NCBI GenBank assembly: GCA_945643635.1
Contig: CALZFC010000016.1
Coordinates: 281,001 to 345,000 of the forward strand
Direction: 5' to 3'
DNA length: 64,000 nt
Source: Allodiplogaster sudhausi
Taxonomy: Eukaryota; Nematoda; Chromadorea; Rhabditida; Diplogasteridae
The position numbers and the translations under genes were made by a program. How positions within the stretch are numbered: position 1 is the stretch's first letter; each line of letters opens with the position of its first letter. Under the pieces are notes generated by a model. That model worked only from the letters and a program-made list of their open reading frames with translations. It had not been told where the DNA came from and made no database searches. Shown here piece after piece: positions 45,258 to 55,796 of the stretch.

Positions 45258-46482
45258 GTGATGGCAGCCGACAGGGCAGCGGCAGCTGCCCGTTCGCCAT
45301 CGTCGCCACGGATTCCACCTCGATCCATGAACAGGCCAATCGAGGTGGACGGCCGTCAGTTTGTGCCGATCTCGCACGACGACTGGCAGGACTCGGGGGG
45401 TGCTGGCGGGACGGACCGTGAATTAGGACCAGATCCGGCACAAAGGACGGCCCTGGTCCGGGCCAAGACATTTGACTCCTCTGCGATGGCGTCTCAGCAA
45501 GGCTTGGCGACGCCGTCTTCCAGAGCGTCTCCTCCCATCCACCACCATCTCTGGCAGGAACGAGCGAGAGAGGAGAACGGAGATGAAGACCAAGGACCGC
45601 GCAGCATCTTCAGTCTTGGCAGAAGCAACCAGGCAAGCCAAGGCAGCCTCCAGCCACAGAGTCAGCCCGGCCTTCAGACGCCTCAACAAAGAACCGTCGC
45701 AACGCGTTTGTTTTCGCTTTGAATCTTTTTTTACAATTAAAAATAATATTTAAAATATCATCAATACATTTCTTAAGTGTGCCGTTTGCTTGCTTCATAA
45801 TTTTTTTCTCTTTCAGCGCCCTGCACCGTAATTAGCTGGCTTCTAAATGGTTATTGAATTTTGTTAATTCAAACTTAAATTTTGAATTGCAAATTATCCA
45901 TCTTCAGGGTGCAGCGACCGCAACATCGGAAGTCAGTGTCACCAAGAGAAATCCATTTAGCTTCTAATTAGTGAATTTTAGACGCCTGTTCCTCTCTTGC
46001 TTCCGCTCTCGGCGGTAAGGAAAATCCATTGTGCCATCTGTTACCTATTATTAACAACCATTTATGATTTATTCATATTGTACTAAAATCAACCTTTTTC
46101 GCCAGTATGCAAGGGTCCCGTGAACGATCCGTGGGGCCTTGACAAGCTTGAACAGGGGCCCTTGGGTGGCGGGATGCCGAGACTCGGAGGTCTCCAGGGA
46201 GCGCAGGCCTTCCAGAGCCCGATGGGGGCCAACCAATTTGCGACACAGCAAGGACTAGGAATGACTGGCGTGCAGGGTCTCGGCGGGCTAGGGGGCCTCG
46301 GAGGTCTCGGCGGACTTGGCGGACTGGGCGCAGGGGCGGCGTCTCGTAGCAATGCTTTCTCGGGGCAGCAGTTAGGCGTCAACACCAACTTTGCTCCCTA
46401 TGCCATGGAATCTGCAGCCGCTTCCGCCTTCTCCGCCCCTTCTCCATCTCAACTCTCTCGGCCAATCAGTTCATATGGCTAG
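45258..46482 (+). CDS. Low-complexity protein with NPF and DPW motifs, function unknown
   Basis: The main exon runs from an acceptor at about 45199 or 45240 to about 45700. With ATG 45258 it reads MAADRAAAAARSPSSPRIPP, then EVDGRQFVPISHDDWQDSGG, then Ser/Gln-rich sequence. One 3' end is exon 45905-45967, ending VSVTKRNPFSF and stop. Another path uses a 33-nt exon (45983-46015, ACSSLASALG in the required phase, strong GTAAGG donor) to exon 46110-46482, which encodes KGPVNDPWGLDKLEQ and a Gly-Leu repeat (GLGGLGGLGGLGG), ending SRPISSYG and stop. NPF binds EH domains and DPW binds the AP-2 ear, so an endocytic adaptor tail is a reasonable inference. No folded domain is seen, upstream exons may be missing, and the exon connections are uncertain. 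Confidence 0.45.
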
Positions 46483-46770
46483 TGATCATCAGCAAAGAGA
46501 AATGGAGAGAGACGAGACAGCGTGTGAGCTCATATGAATTTGAGCTTTTTTGATATTTATCAGTTATATACTTTTTGGTATATAATATTCTATCTTCAGA
46601 TACTTGTAATGTACTCACGCAACTCGTTGGAGGTTCGCTTTGCACTGAATGTTTATTTTAAATAATATACTAAATTTTAATACATACATATGTATATAGA
46701 AAAGTAAAACAAAGCTTAAATTAGTAAAAGCAAACTTCGCCTCATAATAAAAAAAAGCCCAAAGTGGCCC

Positions 46771-47087
46771 CTGAACCCAGCTTGCCACATGCCTGACTTG
46801 TCGAGTAGCCCGCGCGACTACTTCCAGAAGCAGCCGCTTCAGTCGCCTTGCGCGAGTTCGTCGCATTCTATATTTACCTCATTTTTTCATTTATAATTAA
46901 TTCCCAGCAACAGAAAAAGCTTATAAATTTTTATATTTTAGTTATTTTTTTACAAAATAAATTTCAAAAATCTTTTCCAGTTCTCACGGTGCTGTACGCG
47001 CCGCGTCCTCGCCGTCTCTACGAGTGCATCTGTCCAGGATACGGCGTCTTCCAGCAATACGAGAAGTGCACTCCGCCAGGACAATAA
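46771..47087 (+). CDS. Candidate small Cys-containing exon pair, unrecognised
   Basis: After a TTTTCCAG acceptor at about 46980 the plus strand reads TVLYAPRPRRLYECICPGYG and then VFQQYEKCTPPGQ before TAA at 47087. The CxCPGYG...C spacing recalls the end of an EGF-like module. A possible partner at about 46783-46857 reads LATCLTCRVARATTSRSSRF and joins in phase only through a weak donor. It could be a 3' exon of the upstream gene or a small secreted protein. The evidence is thin. Confidence 0.25.
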
Positions 47088-47416
47088 TAAGAACACGCCA
47101 AGGATTCATCCAGACAATATTCAGATTAATACTGCACGAATATTTAATGAATCTGATCGATAAAACATCATGGTGAAAATGAGGATAAGGGTTGAAAGTC
47201 GACTCAAGAAGAAATCCAATTGAGATAATAGGAAGCAAATGTTATGTGATCAGAGACAAAAGAGATATTCAGAGAAAGGGGGAGAGGTAGACTCTTTAGA
47301 GACTGAAATATATGCGAGTTACATAGATGAAGCTAAAAATGAATATCCAAAAAAGAAAATGTTCGTAGAAAATGGTAATCATGATTCTGGTCTCCTCTTC
47401 TTTTCCCTCCTACTGC

Positions 47417-47455
47417 TAGAGGAACTGCATGTGTTTGTCACAGGCAGTTCCTCTA
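47417..47455. other. Compact near-perfect hairpin
   Basis: TAGAGGAACTGC (47417-47428) pairs perfectly with GCAGTTCCTCTA (47444-47455). A one-base A/G mismatch and a further TGTG/CACA pairing close a 5-base loop. A 17-position stem with one mismatch in 39 bases is unlikely by chance, but it is too short for a typical miRNA precursor and is not a histone stem-loop. It lies between convergent gene models. Confidence 0.7.
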
Positions 47456-47913
47456 ACAAAAAGATGCGCTGAAAGTTGTCTAAAGAAGATATTCTGGTAA
47501 CATTTATTCTGTTATCTGCATACATGTTTAACTGAATGCGACATTTTGAAGTGAAATTTGTAATCAAAATACAATGTCTCCACGACCTTTCCGAATCATG
47601 TTATTTATAAGACATACTGTGATACAACGCGAAAGAATCGGTGACCACTGGATCGTCTGGCCAACATGCGTGAGTCTCTTGATCGAATCTGTTGAGTATT
47701 TCAAATAGTAATGGTATCTAATGTATGTATGTTCAATGTGTTATTTCGAAACCAGTACCCAACAACACTGAGTGTGCTCATTGAACACAAACAATTTTTT
47801 ATTTACAAAGATCACATTCTGATAGCCACGACCCCCACTATCATCATTCAATACATTAACCAAAAGTATTTCTCGGATCTCAGCTTACGTCGAACTGCTG
47901 CAATTCACTGGTA

Positions 47914-48198
47914 TCAATCTTCCGAAATTCGAACCACATGCGATTCTTGATGTTGATGACGTTCGCTTGTCACGACAACTGAAGCGGGTTCGACTGATGC
48001 CTTCTGAACAATTTGAAAGTCAGAATCAAGAGTGTGCAATTATTAGGATAAGTCTCGTAGAATTCGAGATGGTCGCATCGTTCTAAGCGCCATGAGATTG
48101 CACTGAAGACTTCTTTATTTCATGAAAACTTTCCTAACCACTGCCAGAGCGACGAACAACAGAACGAACACAACGCTAAGGAACTTCATGCCGAACAT
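47914..48198 (-). CDS. Small secreted peptide, 49 residues, two exons
   Basis: Exon 1 (48198-48139) encodes MFGMKFLSVVFVLLFVALAV, a textbook signal peptide, ending at donor GTG|GTTAGG. Exon 2 (48003-47914) follows acceptor TTGTTCAG and continues in phase as KASVEPASVVVTSERHQHQE then SHVVRISED and stop. TTTCAG immediately precedes the AATG of the start and could be a trans-splice acceptor. AATAAA occurs on the minus strand at about 47801-47796, roughly 115 nt past the stop. Predicted cleavage after VKA would leave a mature peptide of about 27 residues with no Cys, two His and acidic ends. No family is recognised. It could be a neuropeptide-like or antimicrobial-type peptide, but there is no dibasic processing site. 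The left edge of foldback element 2 lies 114 bp upstream. Confidence 0.5.
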
Positions 48199-48311
48199 TC
48201 TGAAACTTTTCACATATAATTTTCTGTAATTTGAAGCGATTATAAATGAAAAGAGATTATTAGGGACAGACGAGCAATTGTTAACTGCTTTGTTTGACGA
48301 TGAGCGACTAT

Positions 48312-50010
48312 TTAAGACAGAATGTCCATAAGACTCGAGCAGGGCCATATTATGACTTGCCCTAGGAATTTTTTTTCGAGTTTGTTCATGAAAATTGGTT
48401 ACAGTGTACAACTCGACGTGGCCAACAAAATAGGCTACATTTCAAACTTGAAAAAAATTTTCCGCGCGGGACCCGGTGCAGTAATTTTAAAAATTTCACT
48501 TGTCATAACTCGCTTAAAACAAATAGTTTGACAACCATCGAGGTATCATTGGATAGCTTTTTTGGGGCTTTAATTTTCATGTTGATGATGTTTTCATAAC
48601 ATTTCATTTTGGCCCTAAAATACGGCCCTGAATATTTTCGCATGCAGTTTTTTGCCAAATTAAGTATTTTCTGCTCATTTCTACAACACGGCACCTACAT
48701 ATTCTTAAAGCGCTTGAAATGTGCTACAATGTTTGTCTCTTTCAAAAGAATTGAAGGTCCCGGACTATGGTTCCCAAACGCTTGAACATGATCCTGTGTG
48801 AACTGTAACACCGTGCAAGCGCATTCTTCGAACCATAACTGCGCTCAATGTCAATATTACAAAATCGTTAGTATATCATCTAAGAGTTTTCACGGAGATC
48901 TTCAAATGTTACATGCATACTTTTATTGAAAAGTTTCAATTTATATGGGAAATTTCGTTCTGTACAATTAGAAGGCTTAAAAAACTATTTTAAAAACATT
49001 TTCTCCTGTCGAAACATATATCATAAGAAAGAGGATGAAATTTGCTACAAGATGAACCCCTTTCAATGGAATTCCATGCATACGATCTTTTGTTATAAAT
49101 CATAAAGTAGTGCCAGTAGCGTCGTTGTCATTTCGCCCAAGAATTCACATTTTAGGTTATTCGAATTAGAATATTCCAATCTTTTTTCTACAGTTTTTTT
49201 TCCATAAGGCCTTGTTTTCCTACTTTTATGATTTATAACAAAAGATCGTATGCATGGAATTCCATTGAAAGGGGTTCATCTTGTAGCAAATTTCATCCTC
49301 TTTCTTATGATATATGTTTCGACAGGAGAAAATGTTTTTAAAATAGTTTTTTAAGCCTTCTAATTGTACAGAACGAAATTTCCCATATAAATTGAAACTT
49401 TTCAATAAAAGTATGTATGTAACATTTGAAGATCTCCGTGAGAACTCTTAGATGATATGCTTACGATTTTGTAATATTGACATTAAGCGCAGTTATGGAT
49501 CGAAGAATGCGCTTGCACGGTGTTACACCTTACACAGGATCATGTTCAAGCGTTTGGGAACCATAGTCCGGGACCTTCAATTCTTTTGAAAGAGACACAT
49601 ATTGTAGCAAATTTCAAGCGCTTGAAGAATATGTAGGTGCCGTGTTGTAGAAATGAGCAGAAAATACTTAATTTGGCAAAAAACTGCATGCGAAAATATT
49701 CAGGGCCGTATTTTAGGGCCAAAATGAAATTTTGTGAAAACATCATCAACATGAAAATTAAAGCCCCTTAAAAAAGCTATCCAATGATACCTCGATGGTT
49801 GTCAAACTATTTGTTTTAAGCGAGTTATGACAAGTGAAATTTTTAAAATTACTGCACCGGGTCCCGCGCGGAAAATTTTTTTCAAGTTTGAAATATAGCC
49901 TATTTTGTTGGCCACGTCGAGTTGTATACTGTAACCAATTTTCATGAACAAACTCGAAAAAAAATTCCTAGGGCAGGCCTTGATCGAAGGATACTGACAT
50001 GCTCTCTTAA
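48312..50010. mobile_element. Foldback DNA element 2, TTAA-flanked
   Basis: Two inverted arms of about 790 bp (about 48312-49112 and 49224-50010) surround a centre of about 110 bp. The left edge is TTAAGACAGAATGTCC and the right edge, read inward on the minus strand, is TTAAGAGAGCATGTCAG. Just inside, both arms carry GCCCTAGGAATTTTTTTTCG, matching in position and form the GCCCCGGGGAATTTTTGTTTTC block of element 1. Both elements also carry ATAAGAAAGAGGA(G/T)GAAA inside the arms (12052 and 49020). No transposase is encoded. The outermost 50 bp of the arms are less well paired than the inner parts. Confidence 0.8.
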
Positions 50011-50251
50011 AGGCATTCTGTCAACAGCAAAATTTTTGTTCTACTCGAACAAACTTGACATTTCTCACAAAAAAAGGTTGAAGTTGAAGTGAATCACTTC
50101 TTCCAGACCTCGCGGAAATTGAAAGTGACTAATTGTTGTAAACGGTAATGAAAATTGTTTTCACGTTATTCTGTTGAATTTGCTCAGGAATTTCCTTCGG
50201 GATACACTCTACAAACGCAATCTGATTTGATTAAAATATTTTTTATTACAG

Positions 50252-50717
50252 CAGGATAGTCAGCGAAAACTGGCCCCTTTATCTCTCATTTCCTCGCGAT
50301 CATTCACAGCGGAAAATCCTATCTGGCTTTATTCATGAACTATTTGGTGCAATTTGAGTGTTTTATTTGGGCATGGCAGCGATTCTACAGACAATGAGAT
50401 GGATCTATTGGTGGATCATCTGCTGTCCCTGCAGCGGACTGGCCACCCCGAGCAGTCCGCTCAGGCCCGTTTCCACTTGGAGATTTCCGTGCTGCTCCCC
50501 GCTGTCCTGGTGAATGTTCTCCAGAAGACCCGTGGTCTCTCCCGCGATGAGGCTCTTTTTCTCTCTTGTAAGAGTTTTCCAAAAATGTGAAGCAAGATAT
50601 CTCAATTTCTCACTGTAATATTTGTCCAGTTTCGGGGATTTATTTAAATTGTGCGATTGTCAAGTCTACTGTAAATAATGGACTGGTCCACCCTCAGTTG
50701 CACTTATTTTATATATA
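50252..50717 (+). CDS. Partial three-exon gene of uncertain family
   Basis: Exons 50252-50346, 50391-50567 and 50630-50717 join in phase through introns of 44 and 62 nt; the second intron has a strong GTAAGAG donor. The product reads RIVSENWPLYLSFPRDHSQR, KILSGFIHELFDNEMDLLVD, HLLSLQRTGHPEQSAQARFH, LEISVLLPAVLVNVLQKTRG, LSRDEALFLS, then a 29-residue tail to the stop. The helical DxDLLVxxL...LDVLLPxA...DEAxxL pattern weakly recalls the C-terminal region of PWWP3A/MUM1-like proteins, from memory only. No ATG begins the first exon, and the DNA to the left is foldback element 2, so upstream exons are missing, lie beyond the element, or have been lost. It may be a gene fragment. Confidence 0.4.
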
Positions 50718-51788
50718 AAAATTTTCTACTTCACGAAAGCCTGCGTTAAAAAGAGAAGAGCAAAACGAATTCCTTTATACAATCGCATCTTGCTTAATAA
50801 CTTTTATCATTTGCCTTGACGTCATCGGTCGGCAACAAATATAAATTTACCAGTGTCATCACATGCAGTATCATGACAGATTCGATAGTGAATTGACCCT
50901 TCTAGTACTCTTCACTGATATCTCTTCTGAAGAGTTGCTAACTTTGAAATAAAACATACATATTCATACATTTCATGCAAAGCAGCTGCTTTGATTGCTA
51001 CGAAATACATGATTAATAATAACAAGCGCTAAACCTATTAATTCCTACATAAATACCATGCTTCAACATTCGAATCGTGTATTTGTAGTGGTCGACATTT
51101 TTTAAACAAGTGCTGTAGATCATGAAAAATTTGACAAAATAGGTTGATCTCAGGCTCCTTTTGTGAAAACCCCTGCTTCACTTGCTATGGTCATCTCATG
51201 GAGAAGAAACATGCAGGATTAAAATAAATCAACCACTCCAGAATAATCCCATGCGACAGGACAACCGCTGAGTACGAGATACGGAACATGATCTAACGAG
51301 TCGAAGAGCTATCCAATCACGGGATAGAATCGACAAGGGAAGGAGAGAGGGAAGGATACAAGCATATAGACAGTGAGAGAGAGACAGTGAGAGAGAGACA
51401 GTGAGAGAGAGAGAGAGACAGTGAGAGAGAGACAGTGAGAGAGAGACAGAGACAGTGAGAGAGAGACAGTGAGAGAGAGAGAGGGAGAGAGAGCACAAGA
51501 ATCTCCTAGAGCGCAGCCGTTAGTGCGCCTTTCTACTCGCAAACCCGACCGGGCAGAGAGAACGAAAGCAGCTCTGTCAGGGTGCCAATTGTATTTATAG
51601 AATTGTAATATTAATACTATCAGCATGGTTGTGAACTGTTCTCAGTAGACGCCAATTTGGAAAGAATATACGGCCTCTAGCGAGTCCACCGTTACACTGT
51701 CGTCGGCTAGCACTACCAGGTGCTATTGCAGGAGCTACAGAACTAGTTGTAGGAAGTACACTAGTATGGCATGAGGGGGAGGAGTGAA
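50718..51788. other. Intergenic stretch with a short tandem repeat
   Basis: This lies between the partial plus-strand gene and the 3' end of the kinase gene. 51363-51487 is a tandem array of CAGTGAGAGAGAGA-type units of 14-16 bp. 51506-51545 (TAGAGCGCAGCCGTTAGTGCG) looks like a tRNA D-arm but has no B-box at the right distance. Nothing else is recognised. Confidence 0.6.
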
Positions 51789-52815
51789 ACTACTTGGCGA
51801 GTGTGATGCAACCACTGCGCGGTGGAACGATCGGCGGCGGTGGCGCTGACGCCGTCGGCACGTCCATCGAGTCCGCGCCCGAGCTGTTCGCCCTGCAGAG
51901 GGAGAACAATAACATTACTCTAGTTGAAAAAATTCTTATATTTATTCAACCTGTAGGCTTGGCAAAACCTGGAAAGAAAATAAAATAAAAATGATAAATA
52001 AAAATAAATCAATTATACCCATTGATAATGAAGCACATCTTGCGGGTCTCCGCCGACGGCAGCACGGGCGCGACGCCGGGCTTCATTATCTAGAGAAGCA
52101 TGTCAGTGATACTCTGATAGATGTTTGGGTTAAAGTCAAAACCGCATGAATTACACATCTAGCAATAGCAATGATCTCTCTCCCAAAAACAGACCTTGTA
52201 GGCGGAGACGTCGTAGCTTTCGTTGTGCACAAACTTGGTTGGGTGCGGCGGCGCGTGCGGCAGCGTGGCCGGGATTCGCGGCGCGGGCAGCGGCGGGCCG
52301 GGCTGCTTCGCCAGCGTGAAGTACGGCTCCGCCTCGGAAGAGTGCGTCCGCGACGAGCGATCTCTGTAGAAAATATTACATTTCATTTGCTTCAGCTCAT
52401 TAAGATGTAATATGCTCACGTAATATTTAAACAATAGTAAGGAAAAGCGAAGAAGAGAGGGAAAGAACGGACGCTCTCGGAGCAGGCGGCGCGTCTGTGG
52501 GTGACTCTTGCTTCAGTGGCACCTCCATCGACAGCTCCGGCTGCAAGTTTCCTCCGTTCAAGACCACTAATTCATTTCTGCTCAACTACTGTAACGACTG
52601 TTGGAATTGCTTTGATAAATTTAGCTTTTTTTTTAAATAAAATAAATATAAGTACCCTGAGAGGGGCGTGGTGGTGGTGGTGGTGATGAGAGAGATCAGC
52701 AGCGGCGCCTTCCTCCCAACGAACTCCGCTCTCTCTCGTCTCTGCAGGCAGCAGCACGTACGGGTTCGTGTGAGCTGCAAATGGAGATAGGCTAATGTGA
52801 GGGATAGAGGGAGGG

Positions 52816-52848
<33 letters not shown>

Positions 52849-55650
52849 CTTGAAGAGATTTAGAAAAAGAGTTAACAGACGAGAGGGAACTTCGTCGTCC
52901 AATCCAATCTGCGAGCAAGGTGGCGTCGCCGACGAGCTGCCCGTGTGCGGGGGCGTCTCAAGCGGAAAAGTATGCATGATTTTACGATTTTGTTAGTATT
53001 TGGAGTATGTATCTTAACGCATTCTTCATGAGAACTTTACAAATCGTGATAAATCTTATCAACGCTGATTACAATAGAGATAATATAAATAGTATATTCG
53101 CAGTAAAGTGACTGTCAATAATGAATAAATAATTAGAATATACATGGTGCGAATAGGATGCAGACGGATGGAGTGGCTGCTGGGAGGCGAGGGTGGCCGG
53201 CCTGCCGGGCATGAGAGTGTGATAGGCGGAGAGAGAGGAGGAGGACGTGGAGGTGGGCGTGGCCAGAGGCGCGGTCGACGATGACGACGAAGGGGCAATC
53301 GTCGATGAGGGTTGCGAGACGGACGGACGCTTGTAGGTACTGGGAAATCAGAGAGAATATTAACCATATTTTGTTTGGTTTAATTATTAAAATAAATATT
53401 TTGCAAAAACAAATTCTACTAATAATCGAAAAGAAAAGTAAAATATTAATCAACAAGAATAATATTTAAAGAAATTGAAAATAAATGTCCGTACACTGTC
53501 TGCGGCGTCGCAGTTGGCCGATGAGCGGCGCTCTTGTCATTCGAATGATGCCTCGATTTGCTGCTCAAGGAACTATTTTATGCGAACTACCGAATATCAC
53601 ACACTTTATATCTTTTTCGTCATAAAAACAAAAGGAAATGACATGCAGAAGCGCTAACTGGCTTTCATCGCTGTAGTCCGAGGAGACGCGCGACGAACTC
53701 TTCCCATTCCGCGTTGCCTGCATATCTTTTTTCTTCTTCATATATTTAGAATAATTATTATATTCATACTAAATGTTTTATTCTGTTTATGTTTTGCACT
53801 AGTAAAGTGTTTTTTTTATATTTTCATCTTTCCCCGCTCAACACTGAGAATCGACAAGGAAATAGGTGAATATTTAAAGTACTTGTAATGGTGAAAAATA
53901 TGTATGTGCCGAAAGAAGAGTAGAAGACCTCAGAGATGTAGCTGATGCCACCGGGCCCGCGAGTTGGGTGGAAGATGGCGGGAGTGCTTCCACGCGAAGA
54001 CGACGAGCTCACCACCGACACCGAGTGAGATCTGGAGAAGAGAAACACTCATGCTCGCCGTTCCATTCCATTTCATCAATATCTCGTGCACTTTTTTCGG
54101 TAGAGGATTGGAAAAAAAAACTAATTTTTTTACAGTTTAATCTTTGAAATTTGCTGAGTTATTTATTTTCAACCTAGAAAAACGTTTCTTTTGAGGATTG
54201 CTCATGGTCAGAAAATAGGTAGCTTCCTTAATACATATATGTACCTACCTCGGCGTATTATGATCTCCTCGCTCTTCTATTCCCCCGTCCTCAGAATCGA
54301 TCGATGTTGATGACCTTTTCTAAAAGACAAAATATGATCTACCTTCAAGAAGAAATCCTCCAGAAAGATCAATATCAGAATAAAAATAAATTGATTTCTT
54401 TGTCGGTAAATAATAGGAGCTAAAGAAGAATGCAGTAAAATCTGCCGAAAACAGAAAAGAAGTCTGACGAAGAAGTTGATAATGCGCGCGATGGTCTTCT
54501 TGGGATGGCGCTCGCGGTCAGGCGTTGCGGCTTGCGTCGCGGTCGCGTTGAGTGAAGAGCCAAAGGCCGAGATGGGAGAGAGCGACGCGGAGGCAGAAGG
54601 CGTCGCGTGGTTCAGTGAACTGGAACGCTATGCAGTGCAAAAATAATCACTTAAAAACCCCAAAAAAAACTGAAGACAGAAAGAAGTAGTAATAAGCGAG
54701 AAAGATATGATTAGAAGACTTATGGTTAGAGGGAGAAAGAGAGAGAGAATAGAATAGAATAGAGAAGAAGGAATTCGAGAGACAGGAATGTAGGTTAGAT
54801 ACGAGAGAAAGAGAAAGAGAAAGCGAGAGAGAAAGAAAGAGAGAGAGAGAGAGAGGAGAGGGGTTCAAAACAGACCTCCTGGTGGGCGAAGAGGCCATAT
54901 TGCTGCCGAGCATGGTCGCCGTCTGCGAGTGTGAGAAGCCGAATCGCTCGCCCGGCGATGGCAATTCTAAACAAATAGTTTATCGATTTCAGATCATTCG
55001 TCAGGCGCGATCGAATTAGTATTAAGTTGTCAACATTTATAAATTATTGTCTCTCGCGACTAAAAACTATATATCATATGTAGATATGTATTAAAGCTAT
55101 TACAAAAACATTATCATGGGGTTAAAGCTAATGATAAGTACATTGCAAATTTTGTTTGCTTGTGCTTCTCAACTAACGAAATTATTCGTCCACTTTGACG
55201 GTTATACTAAATTACTGACAATGAGTAATGGTTTGGTTGATAAATCAAATGATAATAATTGGGAATAGAGTTCCCTAAGATTCTGAACTAAAGAAGATGT
55301 TTGTGAGAAAAGCATAAACTTAGGTCTTGAACAGAGAATGTACAACATTGAGGCTTATGGTACCACTATTGAATAATGATTAATCGGTAATGATACGATC
55401 GTGCTCTCCCTTGACTGACCATCCAGACGGATCTCTCCGCCGCTCTCCTTCTTCCGCCTGATGGCGTCCGTCCTCTTCAGTGTTCCGCCAGGAGTGGTAG
55501 AGGAGGAGAAGGAGGAGATCAGCTGATGCAGATTCGGCTGCGAGATCGACAGCGACGAGTTCAGCTTGGAATGCTGGCCGGTCGAGGGGCCCGCGGCATC
55601 CGGAGGACGGAGGCCAGAGCGACGAGGAAGGGTATCCGTGCCCTTGGCTA
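51789..55650 (-). other. mlk-1: Ser/Thr/Pro-rich C-terminal tail of the MLK
   Basis: Exons at about 55650-55420 (LRPPDAAGPSTGQHSKLNSS), 54965-54880 (GERFGFSHSQTATMLGSNMA), 54625-54468, 54320-54250 (SSTSIDSEDGGIEERGDHNT), 54033-53927, 53720-53652, 53552-53495, 53342-53148 (APSSSSSTAPLATPTSTSSS), 52965-52890, 52772-52656 (NPYVLLPAETRESGVRWEEG then seven His), 52545-52470, 52372-52195 (EAEPYFTLAKQPGPPLPAPR), about 52088-52018 (IMKPGVAPVLPSAETRKM) and 51898-51789. The reading is low-complexity and probably disordered, with many Ser/Thr-Pro sites. Exon borders are approximate, and several short ones rest only on splice signals and phase. A (GA)n tract at 55669-55799 lies between two exons. Confidence 0.6.
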
Positions 55651-55681
55651 CAACAGACAACCACGGAGAGAGAGAGAGGGT

Positions 55682-55721
<40 letters not shown>

Positions 55722-55759
55722 ATAGGTATAAGATGCAGATAGAGAGAGTGGCAGAGAGG

Positions 55760-55796
<37 letters not shown>

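Noticed and set aside
51506..51545. tRNA gene
   Set aside because: A D-arm-like sequence is present, but there is no T-arm/B-box at the correct distance and no acceptor stem.
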